A stretch of 64,000 bases of DNA from CAG-411 sp050875145 (GCA_050875145.1 JBNMLH010000011.1:48567-112566); one strand, 5' to 3'; positions 53,839 through 62,043 are shown, counted from the first letter of the stretch. Numbers and translations are program-made. Notes: generated by a model from the sequence alone, not told the origin.

Positions 53839-54978
53839 TTAGATAATTTCTATCGTATTAAGGTCCGCCTGCGTTAAAAGCCACATAGGACGGAATAGCC
53901 GCATTATTTGCCAGCATCCAAATCCATAAATCGGATAAGACTGTAATAAACGATACTTTTCCAAAATACTTCTGGCATCTTCAAACCATACTTCATGTGT
54001 CGTATTTTCAACCACATAATGGAAGTAGGGCGATTGCGCAGTAGAATCATACTGTATGGTCGCATTATAAGCCACTGCCAATTGAACAGCTTCTATATTT
54101 CCAATTGTTCTTGCTTTTGTTTCTCCTCTTACAAAAGGCAACGCCCAATCATATCCATAATTAGGAATGCCCATAGTGATTTTTTCTTTTGGAATCACAC
54201 TAACCGCATAGTCCAAAACCTGACGTACCTTATTAAGAGGTGCAACAGCCATAGGTGGACCATACGTGTAGCCCCATTCGTAAGTCATAACAAATACACG
54301 ATTTGCCACTTGACCAAGCGATTTATAATCTTTCCCTTCATACAAAAGTCCCTGTTGTTCATCTGAGGTTTTGGGTGCTAAATCTACAGTAACTTCACCA
54401 TCAATTTGAGCAATCTGAAGTGTCAAAAGTCGTACAAATTCTGTGAATAAATCTCTATCTTCTGCAAGGATATATTCAAAATCTACGTTCACACCGCCAA
54501 ATCCCTTTTCTACTACTTCCATATATACTTGTTGAATCAAAGTATCTCTGTTAAAATCATCCGAAAGCATTTGATGAATTAATTGATTACTAAATGTTCC
54601 GTCAGGACCAAAAGGAGTCAATGTAAGAATCGGAACTGTTTGATAGGAAAATGCATGATACAACAAATCATCAATAGGAAGAATCGGTGGAATCAATTGT
54701 CCATCCACAGAAAATCCATAAGAAAATACAGATAATTCAGAAAGAAAGGGGAGCGTTTCATCTAAGATATCCAAATTGATAAACGGATATGCGAAACCAT
54801 TTGCAAATATAGTTCGGTACTCTTCCAGCGGTGTTGTAAGGAGTAATAAAGATTGTCCGATTGCCAATGGATATGGATATGTTAATTGATTTACTTCAAT
54901 AATTGTCCATACCGAGACACCGAAAGCTCTTGCAATGGTATCTACACTATCCCCTTCTTTTACAATATAAATAATCAT
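53839..54978 (-). CDS. LysM and GH18-domain spore-type hydrolase (YaaH/SleL-like)
   Basis: A 379-residue protein with no signal peptide, as for coat or cortex proteins of this type. One LysM domain (about 1-48, YIVKEGDSVDTIARAFGVSV) precedes a GH18 domain. The catalytic Glu is in GGVNVDFEY (E168). MTYEWGYTYGPPMAVAPL and GIPNYGYDWALPF are typical of SleL/YaaH cortex-lytic or coat-associated hydrolases. The second LysM seen in Bacillus SleL is absent. A weak CATATAAT sigma-E-like -10 lies upstream (55020-55013). Role in spore germination or cortex is inferred. Confidence 0.85.
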   Translation of the reverse strand: MIIYIVKEGDSVDTIARAFGVSVWTIIEVNQLTYPYPLAIGQSLLLLTTPLEEYRTIFANGFAYPFINLDILDETLPFLSELSVFSYGFSVDGQLIPPILPIDDLLYHAFSYQTVPILTLTPFGPDGTFSNQLIHQMLSDDFNRDTLIQQVYMEVVEKGFGGVNVDFEYILAEDRDLFTEFVRLLTLQIAQIDGEVTVDLAPKTSDEQQGLLYEGKDYKSLGQVANRVFVMTYEWGYTYGPPMAVAPLNKVRQVLDYAVSVIPKEKITMGIPNYGYDWALPFVRGETKARTIGNIEAVQLAVAYNATIQYDSTAQSPYFHYVVENTTHEVWFEDARSILEKYRLLQSYPIYGFGCWQIMRLFRPMWLLTQADLNTIEII

Positions 54979-55089
54979 AGTTAGATACAGCCTTTTTCAT
55001 TTCAATTACTTCATTATATGTAGTTCTTGCCAAAACATGTGAATTGCCTATTTACAAATATTTTTTATTACTATTTATAACATAACGTT

Positions 55090-55129
55090 AAGGTCAAAAG
55101 TTGCTTTAAGATTTCAGACGTTTGACCTT
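55090..55129. repeat. Inverted repeat upstream of the XerS-like gene
   Basis: AAGGTCAAA (55090-55098) and TTTGACCTT (55121-55129) are perfect inverted arms around 22 bases, with near matches (TTA/TTAA) outside. There is no T-run, so it is not a terminator. It may be an operator or recombination-related site. Confidence 0.4.
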
Positions 55130-55216
55130 TAACCCTGGTATCATATTTATTGTAACAATAATATAAAAAAACTAGAATCAACGATAAAAACAATTCAGAG
55201 TTTTTCTATAAAACAG

Positions 55217-55246
55217 TTGACATTGCAGTCGTTTTTTTTACATAAT
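55217..55246 (+). promoter_or_regulatory. Sigma-A-like promoter of the XerS-like gene
   Basis: TTGACA (55217-55222), 18 bases, CATAAT (55241-55246), followed by AAGGGG before ATG 55307. Confidence 0.5.
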
Positions 55247-55262
55247 ATATGCAGAGGGAATT
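55235..55262 (-). other. dif-like 28-base stretch (speculative)
   Basis: On the minus strand TTATGTAAAAA (one arm), CATATA (centre) and AATTCCCTCTG (other arm) resemble the B. subtilis dif layout, in which the XerD arm begins TTATGTAAA. By hand 20 of 28 positions agree. The region is AT-rich and overlaps the promoter -10, so chance is a real possibility. Confidence 0.25.
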
Positions 55263-55306
55263 TTTGAATTGTAAGATTATTTTCAAAAGAAAAGGGGCTT
55301 AGTCGT

Positions 55307-56359
55307 ATGAAAACAGAAACTTACTATGAAAGTCAAAAGAAGAAAAAAGCGAAACAACTAAATACTTTACTTAAAGAACTTCCTATCTTTTGTACTGATT
55401 ATTTTTCACATATTGACCAAAATACATCCATCAATACACAAGTAGCTTATGCCAATAATATCCTACTATTTTTTGAATTTTTAATCAAAGAAAATCCATT
55501 ATATAGAGATAAACTTCCAAGAGAAATTAAATTGCAGGATATCTATCAGCTCTCTGCGCCAGATATTGAAGAATACAAACGTTATTTAAAAGTTTATGAG
55601 AAAGATGGACATGAATTAACAAATGCAGAAAAAAGTATTGCCAGAAAAATGTCTGCATTACGTGGACTTTTTAACTTTTTATATCGTCGTGAAATGATTC
55701 CTTCAAATCCTACTAATTTTGTGGATATGCCTAAATTACATGAAAAAGAAATCATTCGTTTAGATCCGGATGAAGTTGCTATTTTATTGGATTTTGTAGA
55801 AAATGGTGGCGAACAGATGACAAAAAGACAGCAGATATATCATGAAAAGAATAAGATTAGAGATCTGGCTATATTCACACTTTTTTTAGGTACCGGGATT
55901 CGAGTTTCCGAATGTGTAGGACTTGATATAGATGATGTTGACTTTAAAAATAATTCTATCAAAGTTACCAGAAAAGGTGGAAATGAGATGTTTGTCTACT
56001 TTGGTGATGAAGTACAAGAAGCTTTAGAAGATTATATTGTATCGATACGTTCCCATATCGTTCCAGTAGAAGGACACGAAAATGCACTCTTCTACTCCAG
56101 TCAAAGAAAACGGATTACAGTGCGTGCCGTACAAAATTTAGTTAGTAAATATACTTCCTATATTACCAATAAGCACATTACACCGCACAAATTCCGAAGT
56201 ACCTATGGAACAACACTTTATAAAGAAACCGGTGATATTTATTTGGTAGCAGATGTGCTTGGTCATAAGGATGTAAATACAACAAGAAAACATTATGCTG
56301 CACAAGATGACGAAAATCGAAGAAAAGCTGCACGCGCAGTAACGTTAAGAGAAAAATAG
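55307..56359 (+). CDS. Tyrosine recombinase, XerS-like
   Basis: A 350-residue site-specific recombinase. The N-terminal SAM-like core-binding domain (about 20-150) is followed by the catalytic domain. Catalytic residues are R199 (GTGIRVSEC), H294 and R297 (HKFRSTYGT), H320 (LGHKDV) and nucleophile Y330 (RKHYAAQ). The KRQQIYHEKNKIRDLAIF and KVTRKGGNE blocks resemble XerS, the single chromosome-dimer resolvase of streptococci, more than XerC/XerD. It is alone, with its own promoter and terminator, and with no phage or transposon genes beside it. It is the only plus-strand gene in the right part of the window. Confidence 0.82.
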   Translation: MKTETYYESQKKKKAKQLNTLLKELPIFCTDYFSHIDQNTSINTQVAYANNILLFFEFLIKENPLYRDKLPREIKLQDIYQLSAPDIEEYKRYLKVYEKDGHELTNAEKSIARKMSALRGLFNFLYRREMIPSNPTNFVDMPKLHEKEIIRLDPDEVAILLDFVENGGEQMTKRQQIYHEKNKIRDLAIFTLFLGTGIRVSECVGLDIDDVDFKNNSIKVTRKGGNEMFVYFGDEVQEALEDYIVSIRSHIVPVEGHENALFYSSQRKRITVRAVQNLVSKYTSYITNKHITPHKFRSTYGTTLYKETGDIYLVADVLGHKDVNTTRKHYAAQDDENRRKAARAVTLREK

Positions 56360-56372
56360 TTTTATGAATACT

Positions 56373-56414
56373 TTAGGCAGGAACGATTGTAACAAAAATT
56401 TTCCTGCCTTTAAA
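56373..56414 (+). terminator. Intrinsic terminator after the XerS-like gene
   Basis: AGGCAGGAA (56375-56383) and TTCCTGCCT (56401-56409) form a perfect 9-bp stem, followed by TTAAAT. The T-run is weak. Confidence 0.65.
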
Positions 56415-56462
56415 TATTAAATAATATAAGCATTATTTCTTCTTATGTATTTTTCTGTGAAA

Positions 56463-57008
56463 CTATTCTATCCCATAAAATGCTATATATCGCTCGTAAT
56501 CCATATACATAACAATTTCCTTTTTTGTTTCTCCCCACAGAGTTTTCACCTCTTCTTCATGGTGAAATAGGAAGCCACACTTTTCCTGTAATCGTCTAGA
56601 ATTTTTATTTTCTTCAAAAAAACCGCACCATAAACCATCTAGTTCTAATTCATAAAAAGCATAATCCATCAATAGTAGAATAGCCTCTTTCGTATAACCT
56701 TTTCCCCAATATGGTTCTCCCAGCCAAAAAGTAAGTTCTCCTTCTTCTGGCCCGATATCAAAATTACTTGCTTCCCCAACCAATATGCTGATACATCCAA
56801 TTACCTTATTTGTTTCTTTCAAGACAATCGCAAAAAATCCCCAACAACTCAAAAGTTCCTGAATAATATATTTACTTTCTTCCACGCTCTTGTGAGATGG
56901 CCACCCAGCAGAGGGTCCTATTTTGGGATTTTTCGCATACTGGTACAAATCTTCTGCATCTTCTATCTCCCACGGTCTTATTATAATTCGTTCAGATGAA
57001 GTATTCAT
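56463..57008 (-). CDS. GNAT family N-acetyltransferase (RimJ/RimL-like)
   Basis: A 181-residue acetyl-CoA-dependent acetyltransferase. ERIIIRPWEIEDAEDLYQYA is the usual RimJ/RimL-type start, and FWLGEPYWGKGYTKEAILLL contains the acetyl-CoA loop. CGFFEENKNSRRLQEKCGF is the later family block. Substrate unknown; relatives modify ribosomal proteins, drugs or small amines. Its promoter carries two BlaI-like dyads, which hints at induction by cell-wall or drug stress. Confidence 0.88.
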   Translation of the reverse strand: MNTSSERIIIRPWEIEDAEDLYQYAKNPKIGPSAGWPSHKSVEESKYIIQELLSCWGFFAIVLKETNKVIGCISILVGEASNFDIGPEEGELTFWLGEPYWGKGYTKEAILLLMDYAFYELELDGLWCGFFEENKNSRRLQEKCGFLFHHEEEVKTLWGETKKEIVMYMDYERYIAFYGIE

Positions 57009-57064
57009 CTTAGATTCCTTCTTTCTATGATTGTAGAATAGTGTTTTTTTTGCCTTACAGCCGT

Positions 57065-57120
57065 ATTCTACAAATGTAGTATTTCGAGTACAATTTTATT
57101 TTCTGCTTTTTACAGTTGTA
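57065..57120 (-). promoter_or_regulatory. Promoter of the GNAT gene with paired BlaI-like dyads
   Basis: On the minus strand TTGTAC (57093-57088), 17 bases, TAGAAT (57070-57065). TACAAATGTA (57069-57078) overlaps the -10 and spacer; TACAGTTGTA (57111-57120) lies upstream of the -35. Their centres are 42 bases apart, about four helical turns. TACA-N2-TGTA is the core of BlaI/MecI operators. Confidence 0.5.
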
Positions 57121-57157
57121 TCCTACCTATCTTTTTGGTTATACACTTTCATAAAAA

Positions 57158-57213
57158 GACCACAAAACAAACAATTAGCCAAAGCAATTCTTTCCTATCA
57201 CTTTGGCTAATTA
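57158..57213 (-). terminator. Terminator after the [FeFe] hydrogenase gene
   Basis: ATTAGCCAAAG (57174-57184) and CTTTGGCTAAT (57201-57211) form a perfect 11-bp stem. On the minus strand TGTTTGTTTTG follows, as expected downstream of the hydrogenase. Confidence 0.8.
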
Positions 57214-57256
57214 ATACATCCTACAATTTTAAAAATTTATTCGTTATTCTATTCCC

Positions 57257-58759
57257 TTATAACAGTTCAACATTTTCAAGTTCTTTAGGTGGCAATTGTG
57301 TAGTTGATTTTGCAACAAAATTCTTTACTTCACGTTTTGCATCCTGAATTGGTATATTGGTTCCTGCACCAGCAATACATCCACCAGGACAACCCATACC
57401 TTCAATCAAACAACCATTCTTTTTCCCTGCTTTTGCCAACAGAAGCATTTTTTTACATTCATCCAGTCCTTCTGCATGTTCAATATTTACAGTTACATCT
57501 GGATAATATTCACTAATACAATTTGTAATTGCCTCTGCTACACCTCCGGCAACAGCATATCCTCTTCCTGTAGCAGTAGCATTATGAATAGATTCTTCAT
57601 GCTCATATTTGCTAAAATCAATATTATTCGCATCAAAAATACCAGACAATTCTTCAAAAGTAATAACAAAATCTACATCACTTCTTACGTCTTTTCTGGA
57701 TGCCTCTAACTTTTTCGCTGCACATGGTCCAATAAATACTACTTTCGCATCCGTATATTGCTGTTTAACACTTCTGGCAGTTGCTACCATTGGTGTCAAT
57801 GCATTAGAAACACTGTCTATTAATTCTGGAAAATATTTTTTTGCCAGCATTGACCAGGATGGACAACATGAAGTCAGCAAAAATGGAAGTTCTCCAGTTG
57901 TCACCTTTTCTACATAGTGATGTGCTTCCTTTATTGCACCCATATCTGCACCAAGAGCCACCTCAAACACATCTGTAAAACCGATATCCATAAGGGCTGC
58001 TTTAATATTTTTTATAGAAACGTTTTTTCCAAATTGCCCTACAATAGCAGGCGCTACAATAGCCATAACCTTTGTTTTATTCTTCATAGCACGAATTAAT
58101 TGAAATACCTGAGATTTATCGGCAATTGCACCAAATGGACAACTTACCATACACATACCACAGGAGACACATTTATCCGGATCAATAGTAGCACGACCAT
58201 ATTCGTCAGAACCAATGGCTTTTACACCGCATGCCTTCTGGCATGGACGTTCTTTTTTGGCAATCGCATCATATGGACAGACATTTTTACAACGTCCACA
58301 TTTAACACATTTTTCCTGATCAATATAAGAGCGACCATTTACCATAGAAATAGCCCCTTTGGGACAGACTTGTCTACAAGGATGCGCAACACATCCACGA
58401 CACATATCACTAACTTCATATTTATTTTCATCACAAGCATCACAAGCGGATGGAATAACCTGCATCAATGGTGGCTCATAATATTTGCTGTCGATATTAC
58501 TTTCCTCAAGACCATCTGTTATATGAACTGGTCGATCTTCTGGTCGAAGTGACATTCCCATTGCTAAGCGAACACGTTCTGAAACGATAGCTCGTTCACG
58601 ATAGATACTTTCTCTATGTTTTGCTACATCTCCACTGATAAGTTTATATGGAACTGCTTCTATATCATTATTAATATTTTCTGAATCGTACGCAATTTTT
58701 GCAACTTCGCAAAAAATTTCTCGTCTAATACGTCTGACAGGGGTATCTATACCTCTCAT
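57257..58759 (-). CDS. Monomeric [FeFe] hydrogenase, group-B-like
   Basis: A 500-residue enzyme for H2 production or uptake with ferredoxin-type partners. The N-terminal region has several CxxC clusters (CDAC, CRGC), then two clear ferredoxin-type modules, CVKCGRCKNVCPYDAI and CVSCGMCMVSCPFGAI. H-cluster motifs are TSCCPSW (from T296), GPCAAKK (C346) and GMGCPGGCIAG (C457). GPC for MPC and GMGC for MAC at these sites point to group B. No HydE, HydF or HydG gene is nearby, so maturation must come from elsewhere. Its ATG overlaps the stop of the FTR-like gene (ATGA), so the two are translationally coupled. Confidence 0.9.
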   Translation of the reverse strand: MRGIDTPVRRIRREIFCEVAKIAYDSENINNDIEAVPYKLISGDVAKHRESIYRERAIVSERVRLAMGMSLRPEDRPVHITDGLEESNIDSKYYEPPLMQVIPSACDACDENKYEVSDMCRGCVAHPCRQVCPKGAISMVNGRSYIDQEKCVKCGRCKNVCPYDAIAKKERPCQKACGVKAIGSDEYGRATIDPDKCVSCGMCMVSCPFGAIADKSQVFQLIRAMKNKTKVMAIVAPAIVGQFGKNVSIKNIKAALMDIGFTDVFEVALGADMGAIKEAHHYVEKVTTGELPFLLTSCCPSWSMLAKKYFPELIDSVSNALTPMVATARSVKQQYTDAKVVFIGPCAAKKLEASRKDVRSDVDFVITFEELSGIFDANNIDFSKYEHEESIHNATATGRGYAVAGGVAEAITNCISEYYPDVTVNIEHAEGLDECKKMLLLAKAGKKNGCLIEGMGCPGGCIAGAGTNIPIQDAKREVKNFVAKSTTQLPPKELENVELL

Positions 58760-58980
58760 ACCGGTTCATCCTTTCTATCTTCTCTTTCTTTGTAGTAAAG
58801 CATACAATGACAATATCCTTCAAAATCCGGATCCGCTATCTGATTCCTAAATTCTTGACAAATACATTTATTTTCCTCTGTACGCTCAAGACGACAGGGG
58901 CAATAGCCCCCTGTTGCCTCAAGTCCTTTTTTTACAGTTGCGACAATTTCCTCATTTTCATTTAAACGAATCTTTGCCAT
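58756..58980 (-). CDS. Ferredoxin-thioredoxin reductase catalytic-chain-like protein
   Basis: A 74-residue protein with three Cys pairs: CPC (27-29), CIC (39-41) and CHC (57-59). This is the cysteine set of the FTR catalytic beta chain, which passes electrons from ferredoxin through a 4Fe-4S cluster to thioredoxin. Spacing differs from the plant/cyanobacterial form (9 and 15 residues in place of about 16 and 8), so it is a distant relative. It lies 1 base from trxA and overlaps the hydrogenase start by 4 bases. The neighbours support a redox role; the reaction is inferred. Confidence 0.75.
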   Translation of the reverse strand: MAKIRLNENEEIVATVKKGLEATGGYCPCRLERTEENKCICQEFRNQIADPDFEGYCHCMLYYKEREDRKDEPV

Positions 58981-58981
58981 A

Positions 58982-59302
58982 TTATTTATTTCTCCTTATA
59001 AAATCAATTAACTCCTCTTTGCTAATCAATCCAATTGACAAATCAACCGTTTTATCATCCTTAATAAATGCCAATGTAGGAATACTTTGAATACCAAATT
59101 GCATAGCTAATCCATGCTCCTCATCTACATTTACTTTATAAAAGTCTACATCTTCATATTCAGCCGAAACTTCTTCTACAATTGGTGAGAGCATCTGACA
59201 TGGACCACACCAGGTTGCCCAAAAATCTACTACGGATAATGTTGACTTTCCTAAAACATCTGTTTTAAAACTTTCCCCTGTTAATGCCTTTACTTTACTC
59301 AT
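58982..59302 (-). CDS. trxA: Thioredoxin
   Basis: A 106-residue thioredoxin with active site FWATWCGPCQML, the cis-Pro segment SIPTLAFIKD and normal length. It reduces protein disulfides. No NADPH thioredoxin reductase is adjacent; the next gene is an FTR-like protein, suggesting ferredoxin as electron source. AGGAGG lies upstream of ATG 59302. Confidence 0.95.
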   Translation of the reverse strand: MSKVKALTGESFKTDVLGKSTLSVVDFWATWCGPCQMLSPIVEEVSAEYEDVDFYKVNVDEEHGLAMQFGIQSIPTLAFIKDDKTVDLSIGLISKEELIDFIRRNK

Positions 59303-59327
59303 AATAAACCTCCTATCCCCTTCGGGA

Positions 59328-60560
59328 TTACTCTTCTTTTCTACGCAACAAATCCAGTTTTTCCAATGGAATGCCTAAATCTACATAAATCTTTTGCTTT
59401 GGATGAGGACAACTTTCCATTGGTTTTCCTTCTTCATCCGTAATTGCCTTTACTGTAACATCAATATTTCGACCATCAGGCTTCATTACTTCGATTATTT
59501 CTCCTACACTAAATTTGTTTCGCTGTTCCAAACTATACAAGCCTGCCGTATTTTGCTCTCCTATCAGTCCTAAATACGTGTATTCTCTCACATACGTATT
59601 ACTGTCATAAATTTGTGTCTCATGTGTAGTTGGACCATAAAAGAAACCAGTCGTATACTGACGGTAGGTGCATTTTGAAATTTCTTCCTTATAGTATGGT
59701 ATACGTTTTTCATATAATGCAGGGTCTTCAAAATAATCGTCAATTGCCTGACGATAAGTTCTTGCTACGTTTGCTACATAAAGCGCAGTTTTCATACGGC
59801 CTTCAATTTTCAAACTGTCAATTCCAGCCTGCACAATATCTGGCATATGATCAATCATACATAAGTCTTTTGAGTTGAATATATATGTTCCACGCTCATT
59901 TTCTTCAATTGGTAAATATTCGCCGGGACGACTTTCCTCTGAAATATAATATTTCCATCGACATGGATGTGTACACGCACCTAAGTTTGCATCTCTTCCT
60001 GTAAAATAATTGCTTAATAAGCATCTTCCAGAATAGGAAATACACATAGCACCATGCACAAAAGTTTCTATTTCCAAATCATCTGGTATATTTTTACGCA
60101 ACTCTCCGATTTCTTTCATTGAAAGTTCTCGAGCAGAAACAACACGCGTAGCACCAAGTTTATGCCAGAATTTATATGTTTCATAATTTACATTATTAGC
60201 CTGCGTACTAATATGAACATCAAGTTCTGGACAGACTTCCTGTGCGATCATAAAAACTCCAGGATCAGAAATAATAAGAGCATCTGGCTTAATGGCTTTG
60301 AGTTCTTTGAAATATGCACGTACCGCTTCTAAATCTCTATTATGAGCTGTAATATTTGCGGTTACATATACTTTTTTCCCATACTTATGTGCAAAAGCAA
60401 TTCCTTCCTTCATATCTTCATTGGAAAAGTTTTTTGCCTTTGCACGAAGGCTAAACATTTCTCCTCCAATATATACTGCATCTGCTCCATAAGTTACTGC
60501 AACTTTTAATACTTCTAAATTACTTGCAGGAATTAATAATTCCGGTTTTTCTCTTCTCAT
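59328..60560 (-). CDS. Peptidase U32 family protein
   Basis: A 410-residue member of the U32 family, related to Bacillus YrrO and RlhA/TrhP-type enzymes that hydroxylate RNA; protease activity is doubtful for many members. The signature is FVHGAMCISYSGRCLLSNYF, followed by CTHPCRWKYYI, whose Cys may bind an Fe-S cluster. The family N-terminus PELLIPASNLEVLKVAV and YGADAVYIGGEMFSLRAKAK are present. ATG 60560 is preferred over 60572 because GGAGGT lies 5 bases upstream. Confidence 0.9.
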   Translation of the reverse strand: MRREKPELLIPASNLEVLKVAVTYGADAVYIGGEMFSLRAKAKNFSNEDMKEGIAFAHKYGKKVYVTANITAHNRDLEAVRAYFKELKAIKPDALIISDPGVFMIAQEVCPELDVHISTQANNVNYETYKFWHKLGATRVVSARELSMKEIGELRKNIPDDLEIETFVHGAMCISYSGRCLLSNYFTGRDANLGACTHPCRWKYYISEESRPGEYLPIEENERGTYIFNSKDLCMIDHMPDIVQAGIDSLKIEGRMKTALYVANVARTYRQAIDDYFEDPALYEKRIPYYKEEISKCTYRQYTTGFFYGPTTHETQIYDSNTYVREYTYLGLIGEQNTAGLYSLEQRNKFSVGEIIEVMKPDGRNIDVTVKAITDEEGKPMESCPHPKQKIYVDLGIPLEKLDLLRRKEE

Positions 60561-60572
60561 TGGAACCTCCAT

Positions 60573-61226
60573 TTATTTTAGCTTTGTGCTAAGTGTGACA
60601 CCATCTCCCAAAGGAAGCACAACAGTTTTTAAATTTTCATGATGTGTTAATAAATACAAATACTCTCGCATTCTTGAATGGATTGTACGGTTTCGTTTTA
60701 TAATTGCATAACGGGACTTGACTATATCACCATCCTGTAATACATTATCTGATACTAATAATCCATCCTTTTTCAATAGTAACATTATATCATCAAAAAA
60801 ATGTAGATACTGTCCCTTTGCCGCGTCCATAAATATCATATCATATTGTTCGTTTTTTTCCACCAATTGTTTTAATATTTTTGTCGCATCTCCCTCTAAA
60901 AGAGTAATTTTATCAGTTGTATTTGAAAATTTAAAATTTTCATGTGCCTTTTCAATTCGCTGTGGAACCTTTTCTATTGTTGTAATATGCCCACCTTCAG
61001 GCATTTCTTCACTCATTAAAATGGCAGAAAAACCAACCGCACAACCTACTTCCAAAATTCGTAATGGCTTATGAAGCCTTACTAAAAACTGAAGTAATGT
61101 TTGCGTTGGTTTTTTAATAATGGGAACAGCATCCTCCAATGCCTCCTGCTCAATCCTATGAAGCATTGGAGATAAATCCTGTTCTAATGAGTGAATATAC
61201 ATATGAATGCGTTCATTCTCAATCAT
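60573..61226 (-). CDS. SAM-dependent O-methyltransferase (YrrM-like)
   Basis: A 217-residue methyltransferase of the caffeoyl-CoA/catechol O-methyltransferase family. SAM motif I is RILEVGCAVGFSAILMSEEM, with later MIFMDAAKGQYLHFFDD and GLLVSDNVLQDGDI. Order MltG-like, YrrM-like, U32 matches the yrrL-yrrM-yrrN/O region of Bacillus, where it has been tied to tRNA wobble uridine methylation (TrmR). Substrate here is inferred from that synteny. Confidence 0.9.
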   Translation of the reverse strand: MIENERIHMYIHSLEQDLSPMLHRIEQEALEDAVPIIKKPTQTLLQFLVRLHKPLRILEVGCAVGFSAILMSEEMPEGGHITTIEKVPQRIEKAHENFKFSNTTDKITLLEGDATKILKQLVEKNEQYDMIFMDAAKGQYLHFFDDIMLLLKKDGLLVSDNVLQDGDIVKSRYAIIKRNRTIHSRMREYLYLLTHHENLKTVVLPLGDGVTLSTKLK

Positions 61227-61235
61227 AGCTATCCT

Positions 61236-61688
61236 CTATTCTTCTATTTCTTCACTATTGGTAAGTTGATCCAAAATTTCTCCATAATTTTGAGATGTGT
61301 TTAATGTATATGTGCCAGGTCGAATCGTTTTCTTCTTATTCAACGAAAGTTTGCAACGAATGGAAAAGCTTTTTGCATCTAGGATAAGATTTTTACTTAC
61401 TAAATCATAAATAATAGAATCTGTGCTTTCCCCCTCTGTTATTGTCACTTCCACATCTTTTCCAGGAGCTTTTTCTACGCTTTCATCTCCAAAAATAGGA
61501 TATACAAAGTGATATGCCGAATTTCCTACTTTTGAAATAACAACTATAACAGCTAAATAGAAAAGAACGACAAATGCTATTCGAATCATCATTTCTGCAA
61601 TTTTAAAATGTAACAAAGATTCCGATTTATTTGTTTCCAAAGTATGATTTGAACGTTTTTCCTTTTCTGTATAGTTTGTCATTGCCAT
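61236..61688 (-). CDS. MltG/YceG-like membrane protein lacking the catalytic domain
   Basis: A 150-residue protein with one membrane helix (about 34-54) and a small extracytoplasmic domain. VEVTITEGESTDSIIYDLVS and RPGTYTLNTSQNYGEILDQL match the LysM-like N-terminal part of MltG endolytic transglycosylase, whose gene usually occupies this place before yrrM. The catalytic domain is absent; the protein ends soon after the LysM-like part in EEIEE. It could be a regulatory remnant or a separate family. Confidence 0.7.
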   Translation of the reverse strand: MAMTNYTEKEKRSNHTLETNKSESLLHFKIAEMMIRIAFVVLFYLAVIVVISKVGNSAYHFVYPIFGDESVEKAPGKDVEVTITEGESTDSIIYDLVSKNLILDAKSFSIRCKLSLNKKKTIRPGTYTLNTSQNYGEILDQLTNSEEIEE

Positions 61689-61707
61689 CTATTATCCTAC
61701 CTCTAGT

Positions 61708-62043
61708 TTATTCTAAAAAATCAATATTTACATGAAATTGAGAGTCAAGTTTCTTATTTACTCTTCGAAGCATCTTTATATACCTCTGCTCAGCAACTAA
61801 AAAATCCTTTATCTCCGAACGATTCAGCACATCTGCATATTCTCTGGACAAATTTTCCATCTCATCTACCGTTGCCTGCTCATTCATCTGGATTTCAAAA
61901 TTTCTTCTTCTATAGTCATTTAGGCGATTGTATATGTCCTGCTCCTTAGAAATTGATTTTTGCAACATTTGATATTGTAAATATTCATTACTGGATTGAA
62001 TAGCATCAATCAGTTGATCTGTTTTCTCGATTACGTTGTTCAT
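61708..62043 (-). CDS. YlbF family protein
   Basis: A 111-residue all-helical protein with the YlbF/YmcA pattern: VIEKTDQLIDAIQSSNEYLQ near the start, then a coiled region NRLNDYRRRNFEIQMNEQ and EYADVLNRSEIKDFLVAEQR. In Bacillus, YlbF, YmcA and YaaT form a complex that affects RNase Y and RNA processing. Lying between RNase J and the wall/RNA-modifying genes, a role in RNA turnover is plausible. Confidence 0.88.
   Translation of the reverse strand: MNNVIEKTDQLIDAIQSSNEYLQYQMLQKSISKEQDIYNRLNDYRRRNFEIQMNEQATVDEMENLSREYADVLNRSEIKDFLVAEQRYIKMLRRVNKKLDSQFHVNIDFLE

Larger units (their letters stand above)
54979..55306. other. Divergent intergenic region before the XerS-like gene
   Basis: This 328-base AT-rich region separates divergent genes. 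It holds an inverted repeat at 55090-55129, a sigma-A-like promoter at 55217-55246 and a dif-like stretch at 55235-55262. I see no gene in it. Confidence 0.6.

Noticed and set aside
55307..56359. Integrase of a mobile element
   Set aside because: No excisionase, repressor, tRNA attachment site or cargo genes are adjacent; sequence blocks fit a XerS-like housekeeping recombinase better.
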